Assembly: GCA_033064195.1 (NCBI GenBank)
Contig: JARBJD010000602.1
Span: 1-29,631, forward strand
Origin: Blattamonas nauphoetae
Lineage: Eukaryota; Preaxostyla; Oxymonadida
Direction: 5' to 3'
Length of the DNA stretch: 29,631 nt
In this document: positions 16,691 to 26,174 of the stretch, piece after piece
How the letters are laid out: every line of letters begins with the position of its first letter
Numbering within the stretch: the first letter of the stretch is position 1
Position numbers and translations under genes: made by a program
The notes under the pieces: model-generated
Seen by the model: the letters and a program-made list of their open reading frames with translations, nothing else
Told to the model about the DNA's origin: nothing
The model's database searches: none

Positions 16691-19600
16691 ATGGAGAATA
16701 TCTCAATAAAGATCATCAATGAATTTGCTCAAAAGCTTGGAGTTGACTGGGATGCTTTACCGTTGAAACGATTGATTGAAACAGCCACTGATGCTCTTCG
16801 ACAGAATGGCTTTTCAGGTGATGTAAACAACACGAATGAGATTGAACAATTCATCAGAACATTTCCTGTTCGGAATCCTTTGATGGCACCAGTGATTCAA
16901 GAATTAATGCAAAGACAGAATAACCAACCAATTGATGCACACCAAATTGATGCGAATGCTCAGCAGAAAAGAAACACTCTGGAAAATCAAATGAGATTGA
17001 ACCAAGAGATTAGACAACGACGAATTGTTCAACCAAATCAACAAGTCATTGAGCACGAGCAAGAACAGAGAAGACAGCAAAGAAGACACCAGCAGAATCT
17101 CAATCAGGAAATCCGAGAATATGAACAACGAACGAGATATCAACAAATGTTAGCTCACTTTAAAGAACGAAGACTACGATTTCTGAAGTTGTATCAAGTC
17201 CCAATTGAAGAAGATATTGTCCTTCCACAGCTGCCACAAACACAATTGAATGCTCTGATGTTGAGAGATGTCGATAATGCTCGAGCTTTCGCTGCTGCAC
17301 TCGAGAATGTGAGGGCTCATTTGACTCCAGCAGGATACATCGCAGATCAACAATATCGAGACGCTAATGGTCCAGTTCAATTGTATTTTCGTAATAATGT
17401 CACATCATTTGCAGACATTGAAGCACGACTCAGAGAAGTATTCACAGCAGAGAATTTTCCATTCAAGATCTCTTTTGACTTTGCAATACTGAATTCTGTA
17501 ACAGATCTAAATGGAAACACCACTTTTGAAGAGAATACACCATTCTATCAGAACTCAATGAAAACATCTCCAATTACCGTCCAAAACCCTCAAGACATTG
17601 ATTCAGTCATAAATGCAATGAAATCAAGAATCAGAGACAGTTTTGAAGTCACAGTGATTGATACAAAACGAGTGCCTTGTGCCATTTATGGAGCTGCTTT
17701 TTACGTGTACCGATTCAGAAATGGTGGTGCTTGTGTTCCAGGATTGAAAGAACATATTGTTCTTCAGACACTGTTTTACGTTGACTGTAAATACAAGATT
17801 TGTTTATTCACAGCTTTGACTTATCTCACTCATGGAAAAGAAGCTGATGGAAAGACTATCTGTCGAGACTCAAGAATCAAGATCGCAAAACAACATTTCA
17901 CATCATTCTATCATTACTCAGACCTCACTAGTCCAGCATTAGTGAAAATTCTCAAAGAGTATCCAGGATTCAATATCTCAACTGAAATAGAACGATTTGT
18001 AGCTTTTTTCAATGTGAATGTACATATTTATGAAGCAATTGAAAAAGACAATGGAGGTTCTTGGATTTATGCTCATTCTCAGTCATTTCTCTCACCGATG
18101 GATAACGCTAGAGACTTGAATTTATTGATGATCATTCTCGAGTCGGATGCACATTTGATGTTTGTTTCGGATCCACAAAAGTTGACGAAATTGATGATTT
18201 GTCCACACTGCAAAGACTACTGTCGTCCATATAATTCAAGAGGCGTAGGCACAAGAGACTTCAACAATCATGTGAAGAAATGTTTTGAACAGGGTATCAA
18301 AAATGAAGAAAGATCAGTGGATTTAGACAATGCATCAGCACCAATACTATCTGCAGTTCTTGACAATCCTACAATGTCTTATCTCATGTCCCGAGGAAGG
18401 ATGAACGAATACAAGTATACAGATCAATTCTTGACATTCGATATTGAAACTATTATTGGTGAATTCTCAATGGATCTTCCTCAATCTGAAAACACACAAG
18501 AGAAGAGTACAGTTCTGAATAAACATCATTTGTATTCATTAGCGTTTTCTTCTTCACTTCCATATTCACAAACAATGAAAGATGTAAATAGACTCGAATG
18601 TTCATATGACAATAGTGGTAGAAAATCAGTGTATCTTGACAAGAGTTTCGAATCAATGAAAGACAATGAAGATGAATGGATCAGAATGTGTCTCAAAGCT
18701 GGATTAATCGATACTGATCTGACAAAAGAGAAGATCCAAAAGCAAGCACACAATATTGGCTTTATACATTTCATCATAAATGATATGTTCATTGAAGCAC
18801 TGAGAATTCAAGAATATCAACAGTACTCAGATCCAGAAATTCCATCAAATAAGTATGTCACAGTAATGGGTTGGAATAGTGCGAACTTCGATCTTCCTGT
18901 GATCATGAATGCACTTCACTTCACGCAATGGAGCATCTATGAACAACCACTTGGATCTGCGAAGTGTCCTAAACAGCTCGTGGTTCGTCATAAGAAACTC
19001 CAATTCTCATTGAGATTCCTTGATGCAATGAATTTTGTATCTCCACAGTCATTGAAATCATTTGTGCAGGACTTTGGTGATGGAACTGATTCAAAAGGCA
19101 TATTTCCATATGAAGCAATCAATATCACAATTGTGGAAGAAGAATTGAATAAATCAGAACCGTTTCCAGAAGAAGTGTTCTATTCACGTGTGAAAAAAGA
19201 AACATTGTTGAAAGACCTTTCGTATTCTGACTATGTTGAAGATGCCAAGAGATTCAGTACAAGAAGAGAATACCTGAAGAACTATAACATCAATGATACA
19301 CTTATAATGATTGATCCAATTCAGAGATTGATTCAATGGTTTGCAGCAGGGAAAGTCGATATGTTGCAGTTTGTTTCATGTCCAGCAGCAGCAGTGAATA
19401 TGAGAAATATGTCGACATACTTTCCGTCGCTCTATTCTGATTCACCACCATATGCAGACTTCGATATCAATGCCACTTATGTCGTGAAAACTCATGAAAA
19501 ATCTTATGATTTGACACTAGCGAAATGGAAATATATGGTGAAGAATTATGAATACCAAGATGAGAGAGCAGATCGTGATTCTTCTCAAAATGTGTATGAC

Positions 19601-21349
19601 AATGACTATGAATGGATGACTGAATTGATCAAGAAAGGATGTGCCATTTGTGGAGCTTCATTTACGCATCAGAATCAACCAACACTTGATCGAATTGACT
19701 GCTCACTATCTCACACAAAAGAGAATTGTCAACCATGTTGTGTGTACTGCAATGTCGTTAAATCAAACCGAGATGAACACCTGACGAAACTCAAGATAAA
19801 ACTGCGCCAATATGCTCTTATTCACAAGCTTCAGATGACATTAACTGATGAACGAGTGTATAAGCTCTTAAGGAGTGGAATCACTGGTGGTTTGTCTAAT
19901 GTGATGCACAGATTGAATCGATCAGGAATTGACACAATTCATCGTTTTGAATACGATAGTGCAAACAAGAAAGTGATTGACAAAGATACTGGAAATGTAA
20001 TGACTCACATCCTCTGTCTTGACAATAATTCTCTGTATCCAAGTGTTTCTGCATCAGTTCCACACATGGCTGTAAAATATACAAAAAACAGAATGTATAT
20101 GCCTGGAAGCGTCAAATTCTACACAACAAAGAAGGAAGTAAAGTTAAAAATCATCAAAGAAAGGAAAGATCTGTTCGCTGTCAAAGTGAAGGGACATATC
20201 CGTGAGGACAGAATCAATGATTTCATCAATATGCCTCCAATCGTTCAGACAATCAACATCAGACCAGATCAGATGTGCTCAGAAGACACTCTTGAAGCAA
20301 TGCGGAATTGTGGTGTTCCAGAAGGTAAATCAGAGAAGAAAGTCACACAATTGTTGTCCACTTTTGGTGAGTACCGAGTGTTCAATTCATACTATTTATG
20401 GTTCCTTATTGATGATTGTGCTTTTGAAATCGATGATGTGTCTGAAATGGCTGTCTTCGAGAAGAATACTGCATTCAATGGATTCATAACATCAATGATT
20501 CAACGTCGAATCGCTGCAATCGAGGCTGGAAACACTGGGATGGAAAAGTTCTGTAAACTAATCCTCAATTCATGCTACGGTTATGATTCACTCAATACTG
20601 AAAAATACAAAAGATCATATTTGCTAAATCGAGAACAGACATTTCTGAAGCACTTGTATCCAGATTTTCTGTCGACAGATCAGATTGGTAAAGATTTGTA
20701 TTTAGTCGATGTGAAACCCAAGAAATTCAAATGCAAAACTGCTCTTCAATCAGCGTTCTTCACACTGGAGAATGCCAAGTATTGGTACTTCAATTGCTAC
20801 TACAATTTCCTCACTAAGTGTTGTGACGAACAGAAGTTTCATTTCATCTATTGTGACACTGATTCGTTGTCTATCGCAATTGCAGGTGATCCAAATCAAG
20901 ACTGTCATCAAGGTTTATCCGCTATTGTCTCAGATCAGCAGTTCTACGATAAGAATGTGTTTCAATGGTTGCCAAATCCAAAGTGTGGAATCAAATCAAG
21001 GAAGAAACTATTGGGATTGTCAGTGGAGAAAGAAGGAGATTTTATGATTGCTCTGTCGCCAAAGTGCTACTTCATCAGTGAGAAAAATACACCAGTGCAC
21101 AAAGCCATTAAAGGTATCTCGCTAGCCCGGAATTCACATCTGGATCAATTGCAGTTTATAAAAGCAAACGAGACAAAACAACCGATTGAAGGAGAGAATG
21201 TTAACTTTCAAATGAAGGAAGATTCAATGGTGACAGTCCTGGTGAAAAAGAATGCATTGACGTCAATTCACACCAAGATGATGGTACTTCCGAATGGATC
21301 ATGTGCTCCATTCATTGATGGATTACATAGAGACGACTATCTTAGCTGA
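16691..21349 (+). CDS. polB: Protein-primed family B DNA polymerase with an internal HNH-like domain (1552 aa)
   Basis: It would replicate the element. Order along the protein: residues ~60-165 are a Gln/Arg-rich coiled region. Residues ~340-490 hold CLFTALTYLTHGK, VNVHIYE and HLMFVSDPQKL, the OTU-like/N-terminal module often seen in Polinton polymerases. Next is a zinc-finger-like CPHC...HVKKC at ~502-531. The 3'-5' exonuclease follows: Exo I LTFDIETI ~583, Exo II GWNSANFDLP ~727, Exo III YLKNYNINDT ~861. Residues ~983-1027 are an HNH-nuclease-like module (CAICG, DRIDCSLSHTKENCQPCC, YCNVVKSNRD). The polymerase part has motif A LDNNSLYPS ~1109, motif B KLILNSCYGY ~1288, motif C YCDTDSLS ~1386 and a C-terminal SPKCYF. 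The DNNSLYPS/NSCYG/DTDS pattern is that of protein-primed polymerases. The length exceeds the usual Polinton polymerase, because of the long N terminus and the HNH insert. The frame is open throughout. Confidence 0.93.
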   Translation: MENISIKIINEFAQKLGVDWDALPLKRLIETATDALRQNGFSGDVNNTNEIEQFIRTFPVRNPLMAPVIQELMQRQNNQPIDAHQIDANAQQKRNTLENQMRLNQEIRQRRIVQPNQQVIEHEQEQRRQQRRHQQNLNQEIREYEQRTRYQQMLAHFKERRLRFLKLYQVPIEEDIVLPQLPQTQLNALMLRDVDNARAFAAALENVRAHLTPAGYIADQQYRDANGPVQLYFRNNVTSFADIEARLREVFTAENFPFKISFDFAILNSVTDLNGNTTFEENTPFYQNSMKTSPITVQNPQDIDSVINAMKSRIRDSFEVTVIDTKRVPCAIYGAAFYVYRFRNGGACVPGLKEHIVLQTLFYVDCKYKICLFTALTYLTHGKEADGKTICRDSRIKIAKQHFTSFYHYSDLTSPALVKILKEYPGFNISTEIERFVAFFNVNVHIYEAIEKDNGGSWIYAHSQSFLSPMDNARDLNLLMIILESDAHLMFVSDPQKLTKLMICPHCKDYCRPYNSRGVGTRDFNNHVKKCFEQGIKNEERSVDLDNASAPILSAVLDNPTMSYLMSRGRMNEYKYTDQFLTFDIETIIGEFSMDLPQSENTQEKSTVLNKHHLYSLAFSSSLPYSQTMKDVNRLECSYDNSGRKSVYLDKSFESMKDNEDEWIRMCLKAGLIDTDLTKEKIQKQAHNIGFIHFIINDMFIEALRIQEYQQYSDPEIPSNKYVTVMGWNSANFDLPVIMNALHFTQWSIYEQPLGSAKCPKQLVVRHKKLQFSLRFLDAMNFVSPQSLKSFVQDFGDGTDSKGIFPYEAINITIVEEELNKSEPFPEEVFYSRVKKETLLKDLSYSDYVEDAKRFSTRREYLKNYNINDTLIMIDPIQRLIQWFAAGKVDMLQFVSCPAAAVNMRNMSTYFPSLYSDSPPYADFDINATYVVKTHEKSYDLTLAKWKYMVKNYEYQDERADRDSSQNVYDNDYEWMTELIKKGCAICGASFTHQNQPTLDRIDCSLSHTKENCQPCCVYCNVVKSNRDEHLTKLKIKLRQYALIHKLQMTLTDERVYKLLRSGITGGLSNVMHRLNRSGIDTIHRFEYDSANKKVIDKDTGNVMTHILCLDNNSLYPSVSASVPHMAVKYTKNRMYMPGSVKFYTTKKEVKLKIIKERKDLFAVKVKGHIREDRINDFINMPPIVQTINIRPDQMCSEDTLEAMRNCGVPEGKSEKKVTQLLSTFGEYRVFNSYYLWFLIDDCAFEIDDVSEMAVFEKNTAFNGFITSMIQRRIAAIEAGNTGMEKFCKLILNSCYGYDSLNTEKYKRSYLLNREQTFLKHLYPDFLSTDQIGKDLYLVDVKPKKFKCKTALQSAFFTLENAKYWYFNCYYNFLTKCCDEQKFHFIYCDTDSLSIAIAGDPNQDCHQGLSAIVSDQQFYDKNVFQWLPNPKCGIKSRKKLLGLSVEKEGDFMIALSPKCYFISEKNTPVHKAIKGISLARNSHLDQLQFIKANETKQPIEGENVNFQMKEDSMVTVLVKKNALTSIHTKMMVLPNGSCAPFIDGLHRDDYLS

Positions 21350-21375
21350 GTATAACTTATTTTTATGTCCATTAA
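21350..21375 (+). promoter_or_regulatory. T-rich promoter motif of the integrase gene
   Basis: TAACTTATTTTTATGTCCATTAA lies between the polymerase stop and the integrase ATG; the gap is only 26 bases. Confidence 0.5.
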
Positions 21376-22668
21376 ATGCCAACAGTTGATTCAATATTCA
21401 AAAATGTTCCATCGTGGGAAGTAGCTAAACAGAAGCGACATGCAACAAGAATTATTCAACAATGTTCAGAAGAGAATGGACTCAAGACAAATCTGCAACT
21501 CTATTCTCGTATTCTTCATCAGTATCAGTTCACACAACAGCAATTGTCAGATATAGCAAAACAAGATCGTATTCTCAAGTTTGGTGGTAAAACATTATCT
21601 GAGATATACAATTCGTACTTTGATTTGTTTCGTATCAATCATCCAGATCAAGTGTTTGAGGCAGATTTGCGAAGAATGAGAGTGTTCAATCCAGCACCAA
21701 GAATCAATGCGCCAGCTCCACGGATTCCAGAACAAATTGACTATCCATTCAAGTCAAAAACAAAAGTGTTTCATCATGTGAATCCAACAGTTCCAGTTCC
21801 AGATCTGAATACGTTTGTGACCGATCATAATCCAAAGAATCGATTGTTTCTTCAACGTCCGTCATTCTCTCCATATCGACATTCATGGGAAATTGACATC
21901 ATGGTGCTCAAGACAAATCCTCAATCAATTCCACAGTACTATCTGGTGTGTGTGAACATTAATACCAAGTATCTTGTGATGATCAAAATTGCGTCGAGGA
22001 ATGATGTAGTAATCCAAAATGCTCTTCAGCAATTGATTCAAACCGTAGAAGTTGATCACATTCGTGGAGATGCAGAATCGGGGTGGAATAACAATCGCAT
22101 CAGAGATTTCCTCGAAAGGAATGATATCCAGTACTTCTTTTCATCATCTCCATTCACTAATAAAAACAGAGTTGTTGATCGAATGATTAGGACAATCAGA
22201 GATGCTTTTCGTGGCAATGTGACGCAGATGTGTGACAATAATGTGATGCAGCAATTCGTGGATTATTACAATCTGACTCCTCACAAGGCATTTCGAAATA
22301 TAGTGACTCCAGTTGAGGTTGAAAGAGATGCTGAACTCGAATGGGCATATATCCAACGAAAGCAAGACAAATTGAAGCAAGTCAAGAGAACTCAGAACAG
22401 GAAAGGATTATGGGATTATCAACCAGGCAATGTGCTTCAGATTCATTTGGATTTGTCAAAGACTCAACACGCTTTCGAGAAACGCAGAAGACAGTTCAAT
22501 AAATTAGCGACTTTTCTGGCTTATGTCAATGGCAATGTTCGCTGTCAATTACTTCAACCATATCAAGACATTCGTGTAGTCGACATTCCTATTCACTTCA
22601 CTGAAAAGATAGCCGATTCTGTCAACACACTAACGCCTCAGGTCAGGAATAAGTTCAATCTCCGTTGA
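21376..22668 (+). CDS. rve-type (retroviral-like) integrase (430 aa)
   Basis: It inserts the element's DNA into the host chromosome, as in Polintons. Residues ~170-280 form an RNase-H-fold catalytic core: SWEIDIMVLK near 172, VDHIRGDAESGWNNN near 229, then a helix VVDRMIRTIRDAF near 267. The acidic residues have the 35-residue spacing of the DD35E family. YYNLTPHKAFRNIVTPVEVE near 297 is the conserved 'N.TPH......P' segment after the core. The C terminus (~345-410, WDYQPGNVLQIHLD ... FLAYVNGNVRCQLL) looks like the small beta-barrel/chromo-like domain. The N-terminal 165 residues are helical and less typical. It follows the polymerase closely on the same strand and ends about 90 bp before the right arm. 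The frame is open. Confidence 0.88.
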   Translation: MPTVDSIFKNVPSWEVAKQKRHATRIIQQCSEENGLKTNLQLYSRILHQYQFTQQQLSDIAKQDRILKFGGKTLSEIYNSYFDLFRINHPDQVFEADLRRMRVFNPAPRINAPAPRIPEQIDYPFKSKTKVFHHVNPTVPVPDLNTFVTDHNPKNRLFLQRPSFSPYRHSWEIDIMVLKTNPQSIPQYYLVCVNINTKYLVMIKIASRNDVVIQNALQQLIQTVEVDHIRGDAESGWNNNRIRDFLERNDIQYFFSSSPFTNKNRVVDRMIRTIRDAFRGNVTQMCDNNVMQQFVDYYNLTPHKAFRNIVTPVEVERDAELEWAYIQRKQDKLKQVKRTQNRKGLWDYQPGNVLQIHLDLSKTQHAFEKRRRQFNKLATFLAYVNGNVRCQLLQPYQDIRVVDIPIHFTEKIADSVNTLTPQVRNKFNLR

Positions 22669-22756
22669 AATAAGGGACAGTTATTTTTGTTTGAAAATTT
22701 GTAGTTCTCAACTTTAACGTATATACAGACTAATGAACTGGCAAAAATAGTCAGAG

Positions 22757-23057
22757 AAGAGCCTTCCCACGTTCGTACGAGCTTCCTATAGACACCCCGA
22801 TACTCCTTTGGGGATCGTTCTATCGCGATCCTTCTAAATGACTGCTGCTGGCGAAGTCTTTGAAGGGTTAAGTCTTGGGTGGGCATGATTTACGGGCACA
22901 TCTAAGTGCTGCCAACATGAACCCCGGGGACAATCTTTCGATCATCCGTCTCCAATCCAACCTCCAAATCGTTCTGCGCATCAGTCACCAGGGCACCATT
23001 TTGCCTGAGTATCTTGGAACATTACGTCGAGGGCTCAATACTTGAACTTGTTCTGGA
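22757..23057 (-). repeat. Invariant inner block of the right arm
   Basis: Reverse complement of 7448-7747, with only a handful of differences. It carries the same short open frame, here on the minus strand starting at about 22886. It sits just downstream of the integrase gene. Confidence 0.65.
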
Positions 23058-23079
23058 ACTCCTCTTCATATACAAATTA

Positions 23080-23615
23080 AAAAATTAGAAATTGAAAAAG
23101 TTTAACGTTTGTTTTGGATCACCCATAACTCCCGAACTAATGCTCAGATCACTCTGAAAACATCAGAAATGAACTCAGCAGATCGGGATTGACCTTGGAA
23201 GAGGTTTGTATGGTCGAAGCTCAAAATTGTATTTTTCAAACTTTGTCTGGATCTGCTCTTCATATACATATTAAAAATCGATAAAAATAAAACAGCGTTA
23301 ATTTTGAGATCACCCATAACCCCGAAATACTTCTCAGATCACTCGAAACACATCATAAATAAGCTCACCAGACCGATATTAACCTTGCCAGTACACTTTT
23401 GGATGGTCTCAAAAATAAGGTTAATTTGTAAAAATCATTTTTGTATTTTCACATATGGAGGTGAAAAAAGTGAAAAATCAAAATGGCCAGAACAATCCAC
23501 CGATGCCACAGATGCATGGGGAGAGTGTGCACGTCATTCTGGTGCGTTCTGATCGAAATATCAGTGAATTGTGGGTGTCAGAAAAACAAACGCTTAACTT
23601 TTTTAAAATCTAATA
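23080..23615. repeat. Arm-internal repeat zone, right
   Basis: It has the same three-copy layout as 6895-7445 but clearly more diverged than the flanking parts of the arm. The motif GTTTAACGTTTGTTTTGG with ACCCATAACTCC is best seen at about 23098-23140. A second copy lies near 23290-23350 and the inverted one near 23540-23610. No gene is seen here. Confidence 0.55.
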
Positions 23616-23634
23616 TTTTATCTCCTTAGAAAGA

Positions 23635-26119
23635 ATGAACACAAAAGTTGAAGACAAAAAGTCAATGACATTTGTGCCATTAATCCTGGATTGATCGACG
23701 ATCATTTCGAAGCATTGTTCAACGGCACTCCAGTCGAAATACAATCTTTGAATGATCGTTTGAGAACTCATGAAGTACCAATATATGACTACAAGAAATA
23801 TAGCGAAGGTGCTTCAACCGATAATGCTGGAAACAGAAAGACAGGAACAGCGATAAATATTGCACATGTGACCAATCTAGCAGTCGTGGACATTGACGTC
23901 TTGAATAAGGATGCTAATGAACAAACCAAAACCAAAATCAGACAATCAGTGATTGATGTACTACCTAAAAATGTCGGATTAGTCGTGACTGGTTCTGGTG
24001 GCCTTCACATCTACTGCGATATTGACGGATACAAACTGGAAAAGAATTCAATGGTGAAGGTAAAGAAAACTGAGCAATACGATGTGGATTTGTTCGCTTG
24101 TGTAGACTCCAATCTGCGCTGGATTGTGCAACCAAAATCAAGAGTGCAAAGGAAGGTCGAAGGCAAGAATAAAATCCATACATATTCAACATTGAATGAT
24201 TTTAATCAGCTCTTCAAACTGGCATCATTGTCCGGATGTATTGTCCAATCTGTGCATTGCATTGGAAGCCAAATCCATCAGATGAAGAAGCCATCAGTCA
24301 AGCCTCGGCAAAGACGGAGAGTCCAAAAGTTCCTACATTCGACAGTGATTCAATTCAACAGTATTCTTTGAAGCAAGCAGAGGTAATCAGAAAAGGATTG
24401 ACAGGACTGACAATCCACAATGATTCTGGCTCTCGTTCACTCGAGGATGAAGTCTCCCTGTTGCCATTGTTTGCTGGACTCAATTCATTGCGACAAATTG
24501 ATGGATTCACTGACGAGATGCTGGACCAAACGTACCAAGACGTCTATGCTCACAATACATTAACAGAGAATACAAAATGAATTGGGATGCTCAAAGAATC
24601 AGATACGCATCAAATATTTCGCATCCAGGAGTACTCGTCAAAATCATTCGGATCCACAACGAGAAATACTACAATAATGAACTCGTTATTCCTCTCACAG
24701 ACTACGATGTCTCAGATGTATTTGACAGCATTGATGAATCCGAGGAGGACCAATGCCTTGAGCAAAGCAATGATGAGCCATACAAAGACAAAATTGATCT
24801 TCTGTCTCCATTTGACTTCTCTACGATCAGAAAAAAGGCCACGAATAAAGAATACAAATCAGAAAAGGAAGTTCTGAGAGATCTGCTGAAAGTTCTTCGC
24901 TGTATTGAAGTATCGTTGCTTTGCATTGTGAAAGAATACAGTTCGCTTGATCTCTGCTACTGCGTCAATGTTCAGAAAGAAAGCAATGTCCTAAGATTGT
25001 TGGAAATCAATCAAAGTGACCATACCAAACGAGGATCCAAAGAAAGTGAAAGTATTCAATTGCCAAAGCTTATTCGAGGACAATCGCAATCGTTTTATGG
25101 TCAATGGCATTCGATTCATCAGTGACAATCCAGAAATGTTCTCACTATTTCAAGGATACAAATACCCATTCGTTGATGAAGTAAACAATGAGCTTGTTCA
25201 ACCATTCTTGGATTTCACCAAAGAGATAATTTCCGACAACAGTGACGAATTGTACAACTTCATCTTGAATTGGATTTCTTTTGTCATTCAGAATCCAGGT
25301 CAGAAGACAGCGTCTGTCATAATCTTGAAGGGAATGCAAGGAATTGGCAAGAATGTGTGGACCAATGTGCTCTGTGAACTAATGCGTGGATACTCTGGCT
25401 CCAAAATATAAACCGATATTCAGGAACTATGTGGTACATTCAATACAGTGATTGAGGGAAAGATGCTGATTGTCTGCAATGAACTGAAGAATGCTGGTGA
25501 GGAAAGAATGTCCAATTTTGATGCTCTCAAATCCATAATATCAGATACAAGTTTCAGAGCAAACGAGAAAGGAATCGCTCGTCGTGATGCCGAGAATGTA
25601 GCCAATCTAATCTTCTGTACAAACAACGCATATCCAGTAAAGATTGAAGTCGACGATAGACGTTACTGCGTGTGCAAAGTGTCCAATAAACGTAAGGATG
25701 ATGCCAACTATTTCCTAAACCTCATTCGCTCATTCTCTCCTGAATTCTACTCACATTTGTTGACCTACTTCAGACAAAGGGACATTTCTAAATTCAATCC
25801 AAGACAATTGCCAAACACAGATGCAAGATGTCTACTCCAGGAGGTGTCTAGATCAGCAATTGGAGACTTTTGTCTGGAACACATTGACGAATTGGAGAAA
25901 GGAATGCCTCGATCATATGCGGCTGAACTGATGCCTGAATACTACAAAAAGCTCAAGACATTTCAGATGGACTTACATGAGCATTGTACAGTTAAACAGA
26001 AAAGAATTAATGGAAAGCAAACGTTCTGTTACTTTATCGATCCTAAATATGCTGCACTTTTGAGACAAGCAGCAATTCATGCAGACGTTGACGAAGAAAA
26101 CACTGACGATGAGATCTAA
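23635..26119 (+). pseudogene. AEP primase-SF3 (D5-like) helicase, right copy, broken but near full length
   Basis: A bifunctional replication protein: an archaeo-eukaryotic-type primase fused to a superfamily 3 helicase, as found in virophages, Polinton-like viruses and, as D5, in large DNA viruses. Primase signs are VVDID (~23884), VVTGSGGLHIYCDID (~23980), YDVDLF (~24079) and WIVQPKSR (~24121). Helicase signs are Walker A LKGMQGIGKN (~25327), Walker B MLIVCNEL (~25463), and the SF3 segment NLIFCTNNAYPVKIEVDDRR (~25604). The C terminus is helical and ends DVDEENTDDEI. The exact start is unclear; an ATG near 23635 follows the arm's repeat zone. The helicase half from ~25448 is one continuous frame. 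The gene is broken, with about three or four breaks. A partial second copy sits in the left arm. Confidence 0.85.
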
Positions 26120-26174
26120 GGATCAGATATATTTTTGAAAGCAGACTGGTGTCATTGGGTCAATATCCCAAAGT

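Larger units (their letters stand above)
22757..25275 (+). repeat. Right inverted arm of the Polinton-like element
   Basis: Inverted copy of 5308-7747 plus 607-669. From inside out it holds the invariant block, the divergent repeat zone (about 23080-23615) and the first part of the primase-helicase gene. This arm is not interrupted by the TIR transposon and shows the empty site, near 25213, as a plain CCAAGAATGG context on the minus strand. Confidence 0.85.
607..26119. mobile_element. Polinton/Maverick-like element, decayed, with long inverted arms
   Basis: A virus-like element of the Polinton / Polinton-like virus class. Seen in the sequence: a protein-primed family B DNA polymerase (16691-21349), an rve integrase (21376-22668), a packaging ATPase (15038-15925), two capsid-type paralogues (9084-12663), small virion-type proteins and an S74 fibre. 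These lie between inverted arms of about 2.5 kb (5308-7747 and 22757-25275). The arms include part of an AEP-primase/SF3-helicase gene, whose right copy continues to 26119. The left arm is split by a DNA transposon at 670-5304 and is lost beyond 607. The right end is uncertain: it could extend into the repeats after 26175. The element is broken, with very roughly ten small breaks plus the insertion, but several core genes are still open. The arms are about 97% alike in places by eye, which suggests a fairly recent arrival, though gene conversion could give the same picture. Confidence 0.9.

Noticed and set aside
16904-22380. Minus-strand and shifted frames within the polymerase and integrase genes
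   Set aside because: They are shadows of two clearly coding genes with intact motifs on the plus strand.
607-26119. LTR retrotransposon (because of the rve integrase)
   Set aside because: No reverse transcriptase, no direct long terminal repeats; family B polymerase, packaging ATPase and inverted arms fit the Polinton class instead.
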